Assembly: GCA_012728655.1 (NCBI GenBank)
Contig: JAAYEQ010000047.1
Location: forward strand, 18,978-82,977
Source: Syntrophomonadaceae bacterium
GTDB taxonomy: Bacteria; Bacillota; Syntrophomonadia; Syntrophomonadales; DTU052
Direction: 5' to 3'
Length of the DNA: 64,000 bases
Under the pieces are notes generated by a model. It was given only the letters and a program-made list of their open reading frames with translations. It was not told where the DNA came from and ran no database searches. Both the position numbers and the translations under genes were made by a program. Each line of letters begins with the position of its first letter. The stretch's first letter is position 1. This document shows positions 1-9,451 of the stretch, one piece after another.

Positions 1-1
1 C

Positions 2-1099
2 CGCCTGGTAAAGAGCGGTATATGCCAGGAAGTGGTCATCAAGGGCAATCCTTCGCTGGATTTTCTCCCGATTATGAAGTGCTGGCCGGAGGACGGCGGC
101 AAGTATATCACCCTGCCTCTGGTGATCACCAAGGATCCCGATACCGGCAAACGCAATATGGGAATGTACCGTATGCAGGTTTACGATGGTCAGACTACGG
201 GCATGCACTGGCATGTCCATCATGACGGTGCCAAAAACTATCAGAAGTACTGCGAAAAAGGGATGCCCACCCCGGTGGCTGTGGCTCTGGGGTGTGACCC
301 GGCGGTGATTTACAGTGCCACCGCACCGCTGCCCAAGGACATCGATGAATTGATTCTGGCCGGGTTCCTGCGCAAGCAACCGGTGGAACTGGTCAAATGC
401 AAGACCGTTGACCTGGAGGTTCCCGCCAATGCCGAGATCGTCCTGGAGGGATACGTAAATCCGGGAGAGACGCGCCTGGAAGGGCCGTTTGGGGATCATA
501 CCGGTTACTATTCGCTGGTCGACGAGTACCCGGTTTTCCGCCTGACCTGCATAACCCACCGTAAGAACCCGATTTATCCGGCAACCATTGTGGGCATGCC
601 GCCCATGGAAGACTGCTATATGGCCAAGGTCACGGAGAGGATATTCCTGCCGGTATTAAAGTTCCTGTTGCCGGAGATAGTGGACATCAACCTCCCGCTG
701 GAGGGTGTATTCCACAACTGTGTCCTGGTTTCGATCAAAAAGAGTTATCCCGGCCACGCCCAGAAGGTGATGAACGCCCTATGGGGTATCGGGCAGATGA
801 TGTTTGCCAAGTTTATTGTGGTGGTGGATGAACAGGTTGATGTCCAGAATGTTTCCGAGGTTATGTGGAAGGTGTTTAATAACGTGGATCCAAAGCGGGA
901 TCTGTTAATTGTCGAAGGCCCGCTGGACGTCCTGGATCACTCGGCCCCTCGACCGCTGTTTGGAGCCAAAATGGGAATAGATGCCACCAAAAAATGGCCC
1001 TCGGAAGGACATGCCCGGGAATGGCCCAATGACATCGTGATGGACCGGAAAACCAAGGAGATGGTCACAAAAAAGTGGAAGGAATATGGATTGGACTAG
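2..1099 (+). CDS. UbiD-family decarboxylase, C-terminal part (probable MqnL)
   Basis: The gene runs in from the left edge, so only about 365 C-terminal residues are visible. UbiD enzymes remove a carboxylate from aromatic or unsaturated acids using prenylated FMN, which UbiX makes. The family signature is seen in the stretch around MQVYDGQTTGMHWHVHHDGA and in the glutamate-rich LEGPFGDHTGYYS segment, typical of the prFMN/active-site region. The stop overlaps the start of the UbiA gene by 14 bases and a UbiX gene follows. A UbiD-UbiA-UbiX trio in a Clostridia genome fits the late steps of the futalosine menaquinone pathway (MqnL, MqnP, MqnM). Family assignment is secure; the exact substrate is inferred from context. 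Confidence 0.9.
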   Translation, partial: RLVKSGICQEVVIKGNPSLDFLPIMKCWPEDGGKYITLPLVITKDPDTGKRNMGMYRMQVYDGQTTGMHWHVHHDGAKNYQKYCEKGMPTPVAVALGCDPAVIYSATAPLPKDIDELILAGFLRKQPVELVKCKTVDLEVPANAEIVLEGYVNPGETRLEGPFGDHTGYYSLVDEYPVFRLTCITHRKNPIYPATIVGMPPMEDCYMAKVTERIFLPVLKFLLPEIVDINLPLEGVFHNCVLVSIKKSYPGHAQKVMNALWGIGQMMFAKFIVVVDEQVDVQNVSEVMWKVFNNVDPKRDLLIVEGPLDVLDHSAPRPLFGAKMGIDATKKWPSEGHAREWPNDIVMDRKTKEMVTKKWKEYGLD

Positions 1100-1943
1100 A
1101 TTCACCAGGTTTCTAAACCTCATCGATTTCCAACATACGATTTTCGGGCTTCCATTTGCATACTTGGGAGCCTTTTTAGCCTTGCCCGGTTTTCCGGGCT
1201 GGCTTAAGCTCTTCTGGATCACGGTGGCTATGGTCGGTGCCCGCACGGCGGCCTTATGCATGAACCGAGCCATTGATATTCACATTGACCGCAAAAACCC
1301 CCGCACCGCCCACTGGCCGTTGCCGAGCGGGGAATTCTCCCTCCGGCTGACCTGGGGTGTTGCTGTAGTATCGTTGGTGATATTGGTGGTAGCCGCATGG
1401 CAGTTGAACCCGCTCTGCCTCATGCTCTCTCCCCTGGCCATCCTCGTTCTTTGGGGTTATTCGTATACCAAACGGTTTACCTGGTGGTGCCACCTGTGCC
1501 TGGGTCTGGCCATCGGTATCGGTCCTACCGCCAGTTGGATCGCCGTCACCGGCCAGTTGGCCTGGCAGCCGGTTCTTCTCACCCTGGCCGTTGCCTTCTG
1601 GGTAGCCGGCTTTGATACCGTGTATGCCTGTCAGGACATCGAATTCGATCGCCGGGAAGGACTGTACTCCATCCCTGGTCGTTTCGGAGCCCGCGGAGCC
1701 CTTAACTTTGCCCGGGCATTTCATTTCCTGACCCTGGTTTGTTTTGTGGCCACGGGCCTGGTCTTGGGGTTGGGATGGCTGTATTATCTGGGAGTCGCCT
1801 TTGCCGGTGCGATCCTGATATACGAGCACTCGCTGGTTTCGCCTGAAAACCTGGAAATGGCAAACTTTGCCGCCTTTAAGGTCAACCGTTATGTCAGCTC
1901 CACCATGTTTGTAATGACCTTGCTTGATATCTTCTTGTTCTGA
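1086..1943 (+). CDS. UbiA-type aromatic prenyltransferase (probable MqnP)
   Basis: Integral membrane prenyltransferase that joins a polyprenyl chain to an aromatic acid during quinone synthesis. The 285-residue protein is mostly hydrophobic helices and has the first Asp motif NRAIDIHID at residues 60-68, followed by NPRT, and the second near DTVYACQDIEFD, both of which bind Mg-diphosphate. The start overlaps the upstream UbiD stop, indicating translational coupling. It resembles 4-hydroxybenzoate-type UbiA more than MenA. With UbiD and UbiX on both sides it most likely acts as MqnP on 1,4-dihydroxy-6-naphthoate. A role in ubiquinone synthesis is unlikely in this group. Confidence 0.88.
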   Translation: MDWTRFTRFLNLIDFQHTIFGLPFAYLGAFLALPGFPGWLKLFWITVAMVGARTAALCMNRAIDIHIDRKNPRTAHWPLPSGEFSLRLTWGVAVVSLVILVVAAWQLNPLCLMLSPLAILVLWGYSYTKRFTWWCHLCLGLAIGIGPTASWIAVTGQLAWQPVLLTLAVAFWVAGFDTVYACQDIEFDRREGLYSIPGRFGARGALNFARAFHFLTLVCFVATGLVLGLGWLYYLGVAFAGAILIYEHSLVSPENLEMANFAAFKVNRYVSSTMFVMTLLDIFLF

Positions 1944-2072
1944 CGGGGGTTATGGTTGGAACCCGGATATAAGGGAGGCAGAATACGATTACGCGAAGGA
2001 TTGCGTCGAGAAAAAACTGTCACCGGACTCCGGTTAAGGAAGCGTTCATATGGAGGAACAGGGGGTGACGGC

Positions 2073-2660
2073 ATGGCCAAGATCATTGTCGCTATTACCG
2101 GTGCCAGCGGGGTGGTGTACGGGACCGAGTTGGTTAATTGGCTCTTGACCAACGGTCACCAGGTGTTTTTGGTGATAAGCGACCCCGCCCGGCTGGTACT
2201 GAAGCAGGAACTGGATTGGGAAATCAAAAGCTGTCAGGATGCTGCCGGATATTTTGAGGCCGGAAATTTAACCTGCTTTGAGAATTCAGACATTGCAGCA
2301 CCCATTGCCAGCGGTTCCTTTATTCACGATGGGATGGTGGTGGTTCCGTGCAGCATGTCCACCTTGGCGGGAATCGCCCACGGCACCTCCAACAACCTGA
2401 TCGAAAGGGCGGCTGATGTCTGCCTGAAAGAGGGAAGGAATCTGGTACTGGTCCCGCGGGAGACCCCGCTCAGCCTGGTTCATCTGCGGAACATGGTGGC
2501 GGTCGTGGAAGCGGGGGCTAGGATGGTTCCGGCCATGCCCGCGTTTTATGCCGGTGCCGGCGGAGTAAAGGACCTGGTGTATTTCATGGTAGGGAAAATA
2601 CTGGACAGCCTGGGTATCGATAACGATGCTTACCGCCGCTACCGCCGGGGCTTCGATTAA
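2073..2660 (+). CDS. ubiX: UbiX flavin prenyltransferase (probable MqnM)
   Basis: UbiX joins dimethylallyl phosphate to FMN, giving the prenylated FMN cofactor needed by the neighbouring UbiD. Visible family signatures are ITGASGVVYG at the N-terminus (FMN phosphate binding), PCSMSTLAGIAHGTSNNLIE and LVPRETPLSLVHLRNM. The open frame extends upstream to 1956, but the ATG at 2073 gives 195 residues, the normal family length, directly ahead of MAKIIVAITGASG, with a G-rich ribosome site just before it. The gap of about 130 bases after the UbiA gene suggests the same transcript. Its presence strengthens the case that the neighbouring UbiD is active. Confidence 0.9.
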   Translation: MAKIIVAITGASGVVYGTELVNWLLTNGHQVFLVISDPARLVLKQELDWEIKSCQDAAGYFEAGNLTCFENSDIAAPIASGSFIHDGMVVVPCSMSTLAGIAHGTSNNLIERAADVCLKEGRNLVLVPRETPLSLVHLRNMVAVVEAGARMVPAMPAFYAGAGGVKDLVYFMVGKILDSLGIDNDAYRRYRRGFD

Positions 2661-2760
2661 GGGTCACCTCCGGTGTGAATGTGATCCCACTGGGCCGGCG
2701 CGTTATGAAGGCGGTAAAAAGTCCCTGACGGCATGATCTTGAGCCCTGCCCACAGTATAA

Positions 2761-2789
2761 TTGTGAGGCCGGGGCCAAACCTATATAAT
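2761..2789 (+). promoter_or_regulatory. Sigma-A type promoter for polyprenyl synthase-tatC
   Basis: TTGTGA at 2761-2766 and TATAAT at 2784-2789 are separated by exactly 17 bases, 33 bases before the polyprenyl synthase start. This is a near-consensus housekeeping promoter in the 161-base gap after ubiX. A second TATAAT at 2756-2761 lacks a good -35. Confidence 0.75.
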
Positions 2790-2821
2790 AAAATCTGAAT
2801 ACTGAATACGAGGTAACTTTG

Positions 2822-3790
2822 ATGCAATCGCACGAATTCTTTACCCCCATAAAGCGTGAATTGCAAATAATGGAAGAAGAGTTGATCAAGGCGGTTGATA
2901 CGAACCAGCCCCTTTTAAAACAGGCTTCGGGCCATCTGATACATGCCGGTGGCAAGAGGTTAAGGCCGGCTTTTGTTCTCCTGACCGGTTCTTGTTTTAC
3001 CTCCAAGATAGACCATCTCATACCGATGGCGGTGGCCATGGAATTAGTTCACATGGCAACGCTGGTTCACGACGATGTAATCGACAACTCCATGTCCCGA
3101 AGGGGAAGAGATACGGTCAAAGCCCGCTTTGGCAACCGCATGTCAATTTATTCGGGGGATTATATGCTGGCCAAAGCCCTGCACAAGGTTGGAGAGTACT
3201 GCCGGGCAGACCTGATGAAGATCGTGACCGAAACCAGCGTCAAAGTCTGCCAGGGGGAAATAGTTCAGCTTCAGAGCGCCTTTGATGTGGATCAGGGGAT
3301 TACCGATTACCTTCGCCGTATTGAACGAAAAACGGCATTATTAATATCCGTCGCCTGCCAGGTGGGGGCCTTGCTGGCCGGAGCTTCGCCTCCGATGGTC
3401 AGAGCAATGCGGCGTTTCGGGCATTATCTGGGTATGTCTTTTCAAATTACGGATGACATCCTGGATTTTACCGCCGATGAAAGTGTTCTGGGGAAACCCA
3501 CGGGAAGTGATATCAGGCAGGGAATAATAACCCTCCCGGCGCTGTACGCTCTGAGATACAGTCCCGAAGCTTCAGGACTGCGCGCTATCTTGAGTTCCCC
3601 GGACAATGTGGCCCGGCAGGCCAATCGGGCTATTAGTATCATAAACCGCTCCGGCGGAATCGAGTACTCTCAAAAAGTGGCCGAGAAGTATATTAACAAG
3701 GCTCAGTTGATGCTGGAGCAGATACCTTCAAGCCAGGCCAGGACGGCTCTGAGCAGGATTGCTGATTTTGTTTGCACCAGAGATTACTGA
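2822..3790 (+). CDS. Polyprenyl diphosphate synthase (HepT/IspB type)
   Basis: Chain-elongating trans-isoprenyl diphosphate synthase making the quinone side chain. The first aspartate-rich motif is in VHDDVIDNS and the second in ITDDILDF, with GGKRLRP near the N-terminus, as in heptaprenyl synthase component II. The ATG at 2822 is preferred to the adjacent TTG at 2819 because GAGGT lies 7 bases upstream; this gives 322 residues. No HepS-like small subunit is seen in the window, so it may be homodimeric or the partner lies elsewhere. Position after UbiD/UbiA/UbiX genes ties it to menaquinone synthesis. Chain length cannot be read from the sequence by eye. Confidence 0.88.
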   Translation: MQSHEFFTPIKRELQIMEEELIKAVDTNQPLLKQASGHLIHAGGKRLRPAFVLLTGSCFTSKIDHLIPMAVAMELVHMATLVHDDVIDNSMSRRGRDTVKARFGNRMSIYSGDYMLAKALHKVGEYCRADLMKIVTETSVKVCQGEIVQLQSAFDVDQGITDYLRRIERKTALLISVACQVGALLAGASPPMVRAMRRFGHYLGMSFQITDDILDFTADESVLGKPTGSDIRQGIITLPALYALRYSPEASGLRAILSSPDNVARQANRAISIINRSGGIEYSQKVAEKYINKAQLMLEQIPSSQARTALSRIADFVCTRDY

Positions 3791-3851
3791 TATTGTGGAG
3801 ATTGCTTTGCCGGGCCGGGGCGGATAGTGACAGCCGGGAGGAATAGGATTA

Positions 3852-4607
3852 ATGTTCAGTTTTCGGAACTTGACGGTTGATGAAAAGCAGACCATTCTCG
3901 AACACCTTGAGGACCTCAGAAAATCATTGCTGATATCATTAATAGCCATAATTATCGCCGCGGTGGCGGCGTTCTACTTTAGCGATCAACTCCTGGCCAT
4001 CATACAACGTCCCTTGAAGCCGATGGACCTGGATCTCGTTTTTATCGGTATTCTTGAAGGGTTTTATATAAAACTGAAACTTGCATTATTTGGCGGTATA
4101 GTGCTGGCCTTTCCCGTGATAGCATGGCAGATGTACAGGTTTATGGCCCCGGCCCTCTACCCCCATGAGCGCAAGTATGTATTAATCATGTTTCCATTGA
4201 TGATCATTCTCTTTGCCGCCGGGGTATTGTTTGCTTACTTTGTGGTTTTAAAACTGGTGATCAGCTTCCTGATTATGATCGCCGGTGACCTTGAACCCAT
4301 GTTGACGGTGGACAAATACGTTTCCTTTGTCATCGCCTTTACCCTTCCCTTTGGTCTTATTTTTGAACTGCCGGTAGTAGTTTATTTCCTGACCCGCCTC
4401 GGTATCATCACACCGGAGTGGCTTTCCGAAAAGAGAAAATACGCCCTTCTCGGAATATTTGTAGTGGCTGCAGTTGTAACCCCCGGCGGTGATCCCATTT
4501 CACAGTGCCTGATGGGGATACCCGTTTACCTGCTGTATGAAATAAGCATACTGGTAAGCAGAATTTTCCGCCCCAAGCAGAAGGATGATCCGGAGTTGGA
4601 ATATTAA
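3852..4607 (+). CDS. tatC: Twin-arginine translocase subunit TatC
   Basis: Core membrane subunit of the Tat exporter and receptor for twin-arginine signal peptides. The N-terminus carries the family signature EHLEDLRKSLL, and the 251-residue protein shows six hydrophobic segments, the usual topology and length. A ribosome site (GGGAGGAATAGG) precedes the ATG. The neighbouring fdhA encodes a protein with a twin-arginine signal, and a tatA lies after fdhE at 10370, so the Tat genes bracket the formate dehydrogenase. It probably shares the transcript of the polyprenyl synthase. Confidence 0.95.
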   Translation: MFSFRNLTVDEKQTILEHLEDLRKSLLISLIAIIIAAVAAFYFSDQLLAIIQRPLKPMDLDLVFIGILEGFYIKLKLALFGGIVLAFPVIAWQMYRFMAPALYPHERKYVLIMFPLMIILFAAGVLFAYFVVLKLVISFLIMIAGDLEPMLTVDKYVSFVIAFTLPFGLIFELPVVVYFLTRLGIITPEWLSEKRKYALLGIFVVAAVVTPGGDPISQCLMGIPVYLLYEISILVSRIFRPKQKDDPELEY

Positions 4608-4680
4608 GACCCATCGCAGGTGCCCGCTGTAATCCACAAGATCAACGAATGCCTTATTAAAAAAATAACTTGTGTTTATA

Positions 4681-4794
4681 TTGAGACTGATTTTTAATTC
4701 TCAATAGAGGATACTTGAGTTTTTCCTCGAATAATAAGTAAGGTATACCTATTCATACCCCGAACCCCGGCAAAGGCAGTTAAATTAAATTTAA
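4681..4794 (+). promoter_or_regulatory. AT-rich leader of fdhA with three inverted repeats
   Basis: The 211-base gap before fdhA holds TTGAGA (4681-4686) and its complement TCTCAA (4699-4704) 12 bases apart, a perfect 10-base palindrome AGGTATACCT (4741-4750) and TTAAATTTAA (4785-4794). TTGAGT at 4715 could be a -35 but no -10 at normal spacing is convincing. The repeats are candidate operators for an fdh regulator; none matches a family known to me. Confidence 0.35.
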
Positions 4795-4818
4795 TATTCA
4801 AGAAAGGAGACGTTCGGT

Positions 4819-7800
4819 GTGAAGGTTACGCGAAGACAGTTCCTAAAAATCACCGGAGCAAGCGCTGCCACCTTTGCCGTCGCGGACCTGGGATTTAACC
4901 TGGGCGCTACGGCTGCCGAGCTAAAAGAGTCGCGTATTAAAAACGTAACTCCTACACCTACGGTCTGCCCGTACTGCGCCTCGGGGTGTGGTCTCCTGGT
5001 TTACGCAGAGAGAGATGCGGAAGGGAAGTTTGTAAAGCTTCTCAGCGTGGAGGGAGATCCGGACAACCCGATTAACCGCGGTGCAGCGTGTGCCAAAGGT
5101 GCGGCAATGTTCAACCTTAGAGAGATTTATGATGAGAAAACCGGCGAGCAGATTATTAACCCGAAACGGGTGCAAAAACCCCTCTATAGGGCTCCCGGCA
5201 GCGAGAAGTGGGAAGAAAAAGACTGGGATTGGATGCTTGATACGATAGCCAAGCGGGTCAAGGAATCAAGGGACAGGGATTTTATTCACAAAGAGAAACT
5301 GGCAGATGGGACTGAAATTATTGTAAATCGTACCGAGAGAATTGCGTCGATAGGGGGTTCCGGCCTGGATAACGAGGAAGCATACCTGCACAGCAAGCTG
5401 ATGCGGGCCCTCGGAGTTGTCTATCTTGAAACCCAGGCCCGTATCTGACACTCCGCTACGGTGGCAGGGTTGTCACCTACGTTCGGCAGGGGTGTTATGA
5501 CCAACCATGTTATTGACCTTAAAAACACCGATTGTGCATTAATCATTGGCAGTAATGCCGCCGAGAATCATCCGATAACCATGAAATGGCTGACCAAGGC
5601 CAGGGAAGAAAGAGGGGCCAAGATAATCCATGTTGACCCCCGTTTTACCAGAACTTCAGCGGTTGCCGATATTTATGCACCTCTGCGTTCTGGAACAGAC
5701 ATACCATTTATCGGCGGCATGATAAAGTATGTCCTCGACAACGAGCTTTATCACCGGGATTATGTAGCCTATTACACCAATGCCTCATTCCTGGTGGCCG
5801 AGGGCTACGATTTTCATGATGGTCTATTTTCGGGTTATGATCCCGAAAAACGTCAGTATGATTCGTCCTCATGGGATTACCAGAAAGATGCCGCGGGCAA
5901 CCCGATAAGGGATATGACCCTGCAGCACCCGCGCTGCGTTCTGCAGTTGATGAAAAAGCATTATGAGCGGTATGACATTGATACGGTATGCAAAGTGACC
6001 GGGTGTCCCAAGGACAAATATATGGAGGTTCTTAAAACCTATTGTGCCACCGGAGCACCCAACAAGGTCGGGACCATAATGTATGCCATGGGTACCACCC
6101 AGCATACGGTTGGAAGTCAGAACGTTCGCGCTTATGCCATCCTGCAGCTCCTCCTGGGCAACGTCGGGAGACCGGGAGGCGGAGTAAATGCCCTGCGCGG
6201 GGAAAACAATGTTCAAGGGGCCACGGATATGGCACTCCTGTTCCATATCATCCCCGGATATATCAATTCCCCGATGAACACAGCGGCGCACAAAGACCTG
6301 CAGGCTTTCCTGGCCACGGAAACTCCTTCATCAGGCTTCAAGGTCAATACTCCCAAATGGGTGGTAAGCCTGCTTAAGGCTTGGTGGGGAGACTCTGCCA
6401 CCAGGGATAATGACTTTGCTTACCATTATCTCCCCAAACGGGATGCCAGCAAAAACTACTCTCATATAGCTATGTTCGAGGCCATGTATGAAGGAAAGGT
6501 TGACGGTCTTTTCATCATGGGCAGCAACCCGGTAGTAGGCGGTCCCAATGCCAATAAGGAACAGGCCGCCATGAGCAAGCTTAAATGGTTGGTGAGTGTA
6601 GACCTGTGGCTCAATGAGTCGGCTGAATTCTGGTCTTACAAGGCCTGGGAAAGACCGGTTAAGAACCCGAATGTGCCTCAACTGAAACCTACTGATATTG
6701 AAACCGAAGTATTCTTCTTGCCGGCGGCAGGGGTTTATGAGAAAGAAGGAACTGCCTCCAATACGGGACGCTGGATGCAGTATCGTTGGAAGGGTGCCGA
6801 ACCGGTTGGGGAGTCCAAACCCGACCTGTGGATTATTGACCAGATCGCCAAACGGGTTAAGAAGCTCTATGAAAACAGTACCCTTCCTCAGGACGAACCG
6901 ATTAAAAACCTCACCTGGGGTTACGGTCACGGGGACGAACCCGAGGTCGAACTGGTAGGACTGGAAATTAACGGATACTATGTGGACAGCGGCAAACCGG
7001 TGGAAAGTTTTGCCAATCTCCGGGACGACGGCAGCACTACCTCCGGATGCTGGGTCTACTGCGGCTGCATGACTACCAAACCCAACGGTGAACTGGACTA
7101 CAAACCGAAATGGCGTGACAATACTGACAATTCCAAGACCGGTTTGGGATTGTACTCCAACTGGGCCTGGGCGTGGCCGTTAAATCGCAGGATTGTTTAC
7201 AACCGGTGCTCGGTACAACCGGATGGTGTCACTCCATGGCCGGGCGACGAAGACCGGGTGCTTATTAAATGGGATCCCATCGCAGGTGCCTGGGTGGGAG
7301 ATGATGTATGCGACTTCAACAAGACTCTGGCACCCGACGCACCCGGTGGAACCAACCCCTTCATCATGAAGCCGGACGGTGTTGGCGGCTTGTTTGCAAC
7401 CACCACCGGTATGAAGGACGGTCCGTTCCCCGAACACTACGAACCGTGGGAGAGCCCGTTTAAGAACGTATTCAGCAGTCAGCAGAACAACCCGTGTATA
7501 AAGATATGGGAGCCCGACAAACAGGGTACGTCGGACAAGTATCCGATTATCGGTACCACTTATCGCGTGGTTGAGCACTGGCAAACCGGAGCTTTGACCC
7601 GTAACCTGCCGTGGTTGGCCGAGCTTATGCCCAACATGTTTGTAGAGATGAGCGAGGAGTTGGCTCGCCTTAAGGGCATAAAGAACGGCCAAAAGGTTAT
7701 CGTAAGCACCACCAGAGGTGACATCGAAGCCGTTGCCTGTGTTACCAAACGGATTAAGCCGATGGTCGTAAACGGTAAGGAGGTTCACCAGATTGGAATG

Positions 7801-7929
7801 GTTTGGCACTTTGGATTCAAGGGTTATGCTGTCGGTGATCCTGCCAACCGCTTGACACCGCATGTTGGTGACGCCAATACCATGATACCTGAATACAAAG
7901 CCTGGCTTTGCGATGTAAGGAGGGCATAA
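4819..7929 (+). CDS. fdhA: Selenocysteine formate dehydrogenase catalytic subunit, Tat-exported
   Basis: Catalytic Mo/W-bis-pyranopterin subunit that interconverts formate and CO2. One frame runs from the GTG at 4819 to 7929 (1036 residues, close to the 1015 of E. coli FdnG) except for an in-frame TGA at 5446-5448, read as selenocysteine 210 in the conserved ETQARI-U-HSATVAGL active-site context. Conceptual translation that stops at this TGA wrongly splits the gene in two. Residues 1-30 are a twin-arginine signal (TRRQFLKI plus a hydrophobic stretch). Cys50, Cys53, Cys57 and Cys91 form the 4Fe-4S site. The enzyme therefore works outside the membrane with FdhB and FdhI. The ribosome site AAGGAG lies 9 bases before the GTG. 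Confidence 0.95.
5446..5494 (+). promoter_or_regulatory. Bacterial SECIS element in fdhA
   Basis: The UGA at 5446-5448 is followed by a two-part hairpin. The lower stem pairs CACTCC (5449-5454) with GGGGTG (5489-5494). The apical stem pairs GGTGGC (5460-5465) with GTCACC (5472-5477) around the six-base loop AGGGTT. The 11 bases between UGA and the apical stem, and the GG in the loop, match the E. coli fdhF element, whose apical loop is AGGUCU. This is the SelB-binding signal for selenocysteine insertion. No sel genes or tRNA-Sec are in the window. Confidence 0.9.
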
Positions 7930-7931
7930 CT

Positions 7932-8741
7932 ATGGCGAAGATGGGTAATCTTTACGACGCGACCAAATGCACTGCCTGCCGCGGTTGCCAGGTAGCCTGT
8001 AAGAACTGGAATCAATTGCCGGCAGTGATTGAGCCTTTTAAGGGCAACTACCAAACCCATGAGAGCACCAATGCCAACACTTTTACCATTGTCAAGTTCT
8101 TTGAATACGATGATGTTTATGGCCCCAAATGGTATTTCTGCAAACACCAGTGTATGCACTGTGAATACCCGGCTTGTGTCGATGTCTGCCCTCGTAAGGC
8201 TTTGTACAAGAACGAGTGGGGTGCGGTGCTGAAGGACTACCAGAAATGCGTGGGTTGCCAGTACTGTGTGTATGCATGTCCGTTTGAGATTCCGAAGTAC
8301 CATAAGGAATCGGATATGGTCACCAAGTGTACCCTGTGTGCCGAACGGGTGGAGGCGGGCGGAATTCCGGCTTGTGCCAAAACCTGTCCCACCGGTGCGC
8401 TGCAGTTTGGTGAACGACAGGAACTGCTGGCCATCGCCCGGGAAAGGGTAAAGTACCTGCGGGCCAACGGTTTCCCCAACGCTACCATATATGGTGAGCA
8501 CGAACTGGGAGGGCTGAATAAGCTTTATATTCTCGGCGATGTGCCCGAAAAGTACGGTTTGCCGTCAGAACCGAAAGTTTCATCAATAACCACATTCTGG
8601 CAGAATATTGTTCAACCCTGGTTTGGCTTGCTGATTCCTCTGGCCTTGGCCGGTTCTGCCGCCAGTTTCTTTACCACCCGGTTCCTTAAAGCCAGGCGGG
8701 AGCAGCAGGAAGGAGGTGCAACCCATGGAACTCATAACTAA
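7932..8741 (+). CDS. fdhB: Formate dehydrogenase iron-sulfur subunit
   Basis: Electron-transfer subunit carrying four 4Fe-4S clusters between FdhA and the cytochrome. Four cysteine groups are visible: CTACRGCQVAC, CKHQCMHCEYPACVDVCP, CVGCQYCVYACP and CTLCAERV with CAKTCP. A single hydrophobic segment near the C-terminus (around FGLLIPLALAGSAASFF) anchors it to the membrane, as in FdnH. The ATG at 7932 is chosen because the ribosome site AAGGAGGG overlaps the end of fdhA and the start follows the fdhA stop by 2 bases; this gives 269 residues. The 3-prime end overlaps fdhI by 17 bases, so the three subunits are translationally coupled. Confidence 0.95.
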   Translation: MAKMGNLYDATKCTACRGCQVACKNWNQLPAVIEPFKGNYQTHESTNANTFTIVKFFEYDDVYGPKWYFCKHQCMHCEYPACVDVCPRKALYKNEWGAVLKDYQKCVGCQYCVYACPFEIPKYHKESDMVTKCTLCAERVEAGGIPACAKTCPTGALQFGERQELLAIARERVKYLRANGFPNATIYGEHELGGLNKLYILGDVPEKYGLPSEPKVSSITTFWQNIVQPWFGLLIPLALAGSAASFFTTRFLKARREQQEGGATHGTHN

Positions 8742-9402
8742 ATATGAACCTGATGTTGAGCGTATAGAACGGTTTAGTTTCGTTGCCCGGTTTGCTCACT
8801 GGAGCCATACGATTACTTTTGTCATCCTGTTGTTAACCGGATTACTCCTGTTTATGGATTCCCGGTGGGACTTTTTGGCAGTTGTATTTGGCGGATACCG
8901 GGGAGCAGGTCTGATTCATCGCATTATGGCGGTCATCTTTACCGTGGTTCCGCTTGTTTGCGTAGTCCTCAACTGGCGGGGCTTTGTGGAATGGTGGAAG
9001 GATGTATTCTCCTTCGGGAAGAATGATATCAAGTTCCTTCTGAAATTCCCGCTCGAGTTCATGGGGTTTCATGTGGATATTCCTCCCCAGACCAAGTTTA
9101 ACGGTGGGGAGAAAATGAACTCGGTGGTTACCACTACTTCCTGTATACTGGTGGCGATCAGCGGTTATATCATGTGGTTCCCGTCGATATTCCCTCCGAC
9201 TCTGGTCAGGTTGGCCTACCCGACCCATGATATATTTATGATTATAGCCACCATGATGGTTTGCATGCATGGGTACCTGGGTTCGTTACATCCCGGTTCG
9301 GGTGAATCGTTCTGGGGGATGGTAAAGGGTACCGTTAAGGCCGATTGGGCGGAACACCATCACAAGGCCTGGTACGACAAGCAGCGTGAACAACAGGGTT
9401 AA
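8725..9402 (+). CDS. fdhI: Formate dehydrogenase cytochrome b subunit
   Basis: Membrane diheme cytochrome b that links FdhAB to the quinone pool. Four hydrophobic helices are visible in 225 residues, with candidate heme-ligand histidines in ARFAHWSHTI, GLIHRIM, YPTHDIFM and MHGYLGSLHP, the arrangement of FdnI-type proteins. AGGAGG lies 8 bases before the ATG at 8725; an upstream GTG at 8716 is inside the ribosome site and is not used. A strong terminator follows at 9421, closing the fdhABI transcript. Heme for this subunit can be supplied by the tetrapyrrole cluster that begins at 10619. Confidence 0.93.
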   Translation: MELITKYEPDVERIERFSFVARFAHWSHTITFVILLLTGLLLFMDSRWDFLAVVFGGYRGAGLIHRIMAVIFTVVPLVCVVLNWRGFVEWWKDVFSFGKNDIKFLLKFPLEFMGFHVDIPPQTKFNGGEKMNSVVTTTSCILVAISGYIMWFPSIFPPTLVRLAYPTHDIFMIIATMMVCMHGYLGSLHPGSGESFWGMVKGTVKADWAEHHHKAWYDKQREQQG

Positions 9403-9420
9403 ACCCTTACCAAAACCGCA

Positions 9421-9451
9421 AAAAAGGGGGAGAGGACTCCCCCTTTTTCTT
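9421..9451 (+). terminator. Rho-independent terminator after fdhI
   Basis: A perfect stem GGGGG (9426-9430) with CCCCC (9439-9443), extended by AAAAA/TTTTT, closes an 8-base loop and ends in TTTTTCTTT. It separates fdhABI from fdhE. Confidence 0.93.

Noticed and set aside
5461..7929. Separate formate dehydrogenase gene starting after the TGA
   Set aside because: The reading frame is continuous with 4819-5448 apart from the selenocysteine TGA, and the SECIS hairpin spans the junction.
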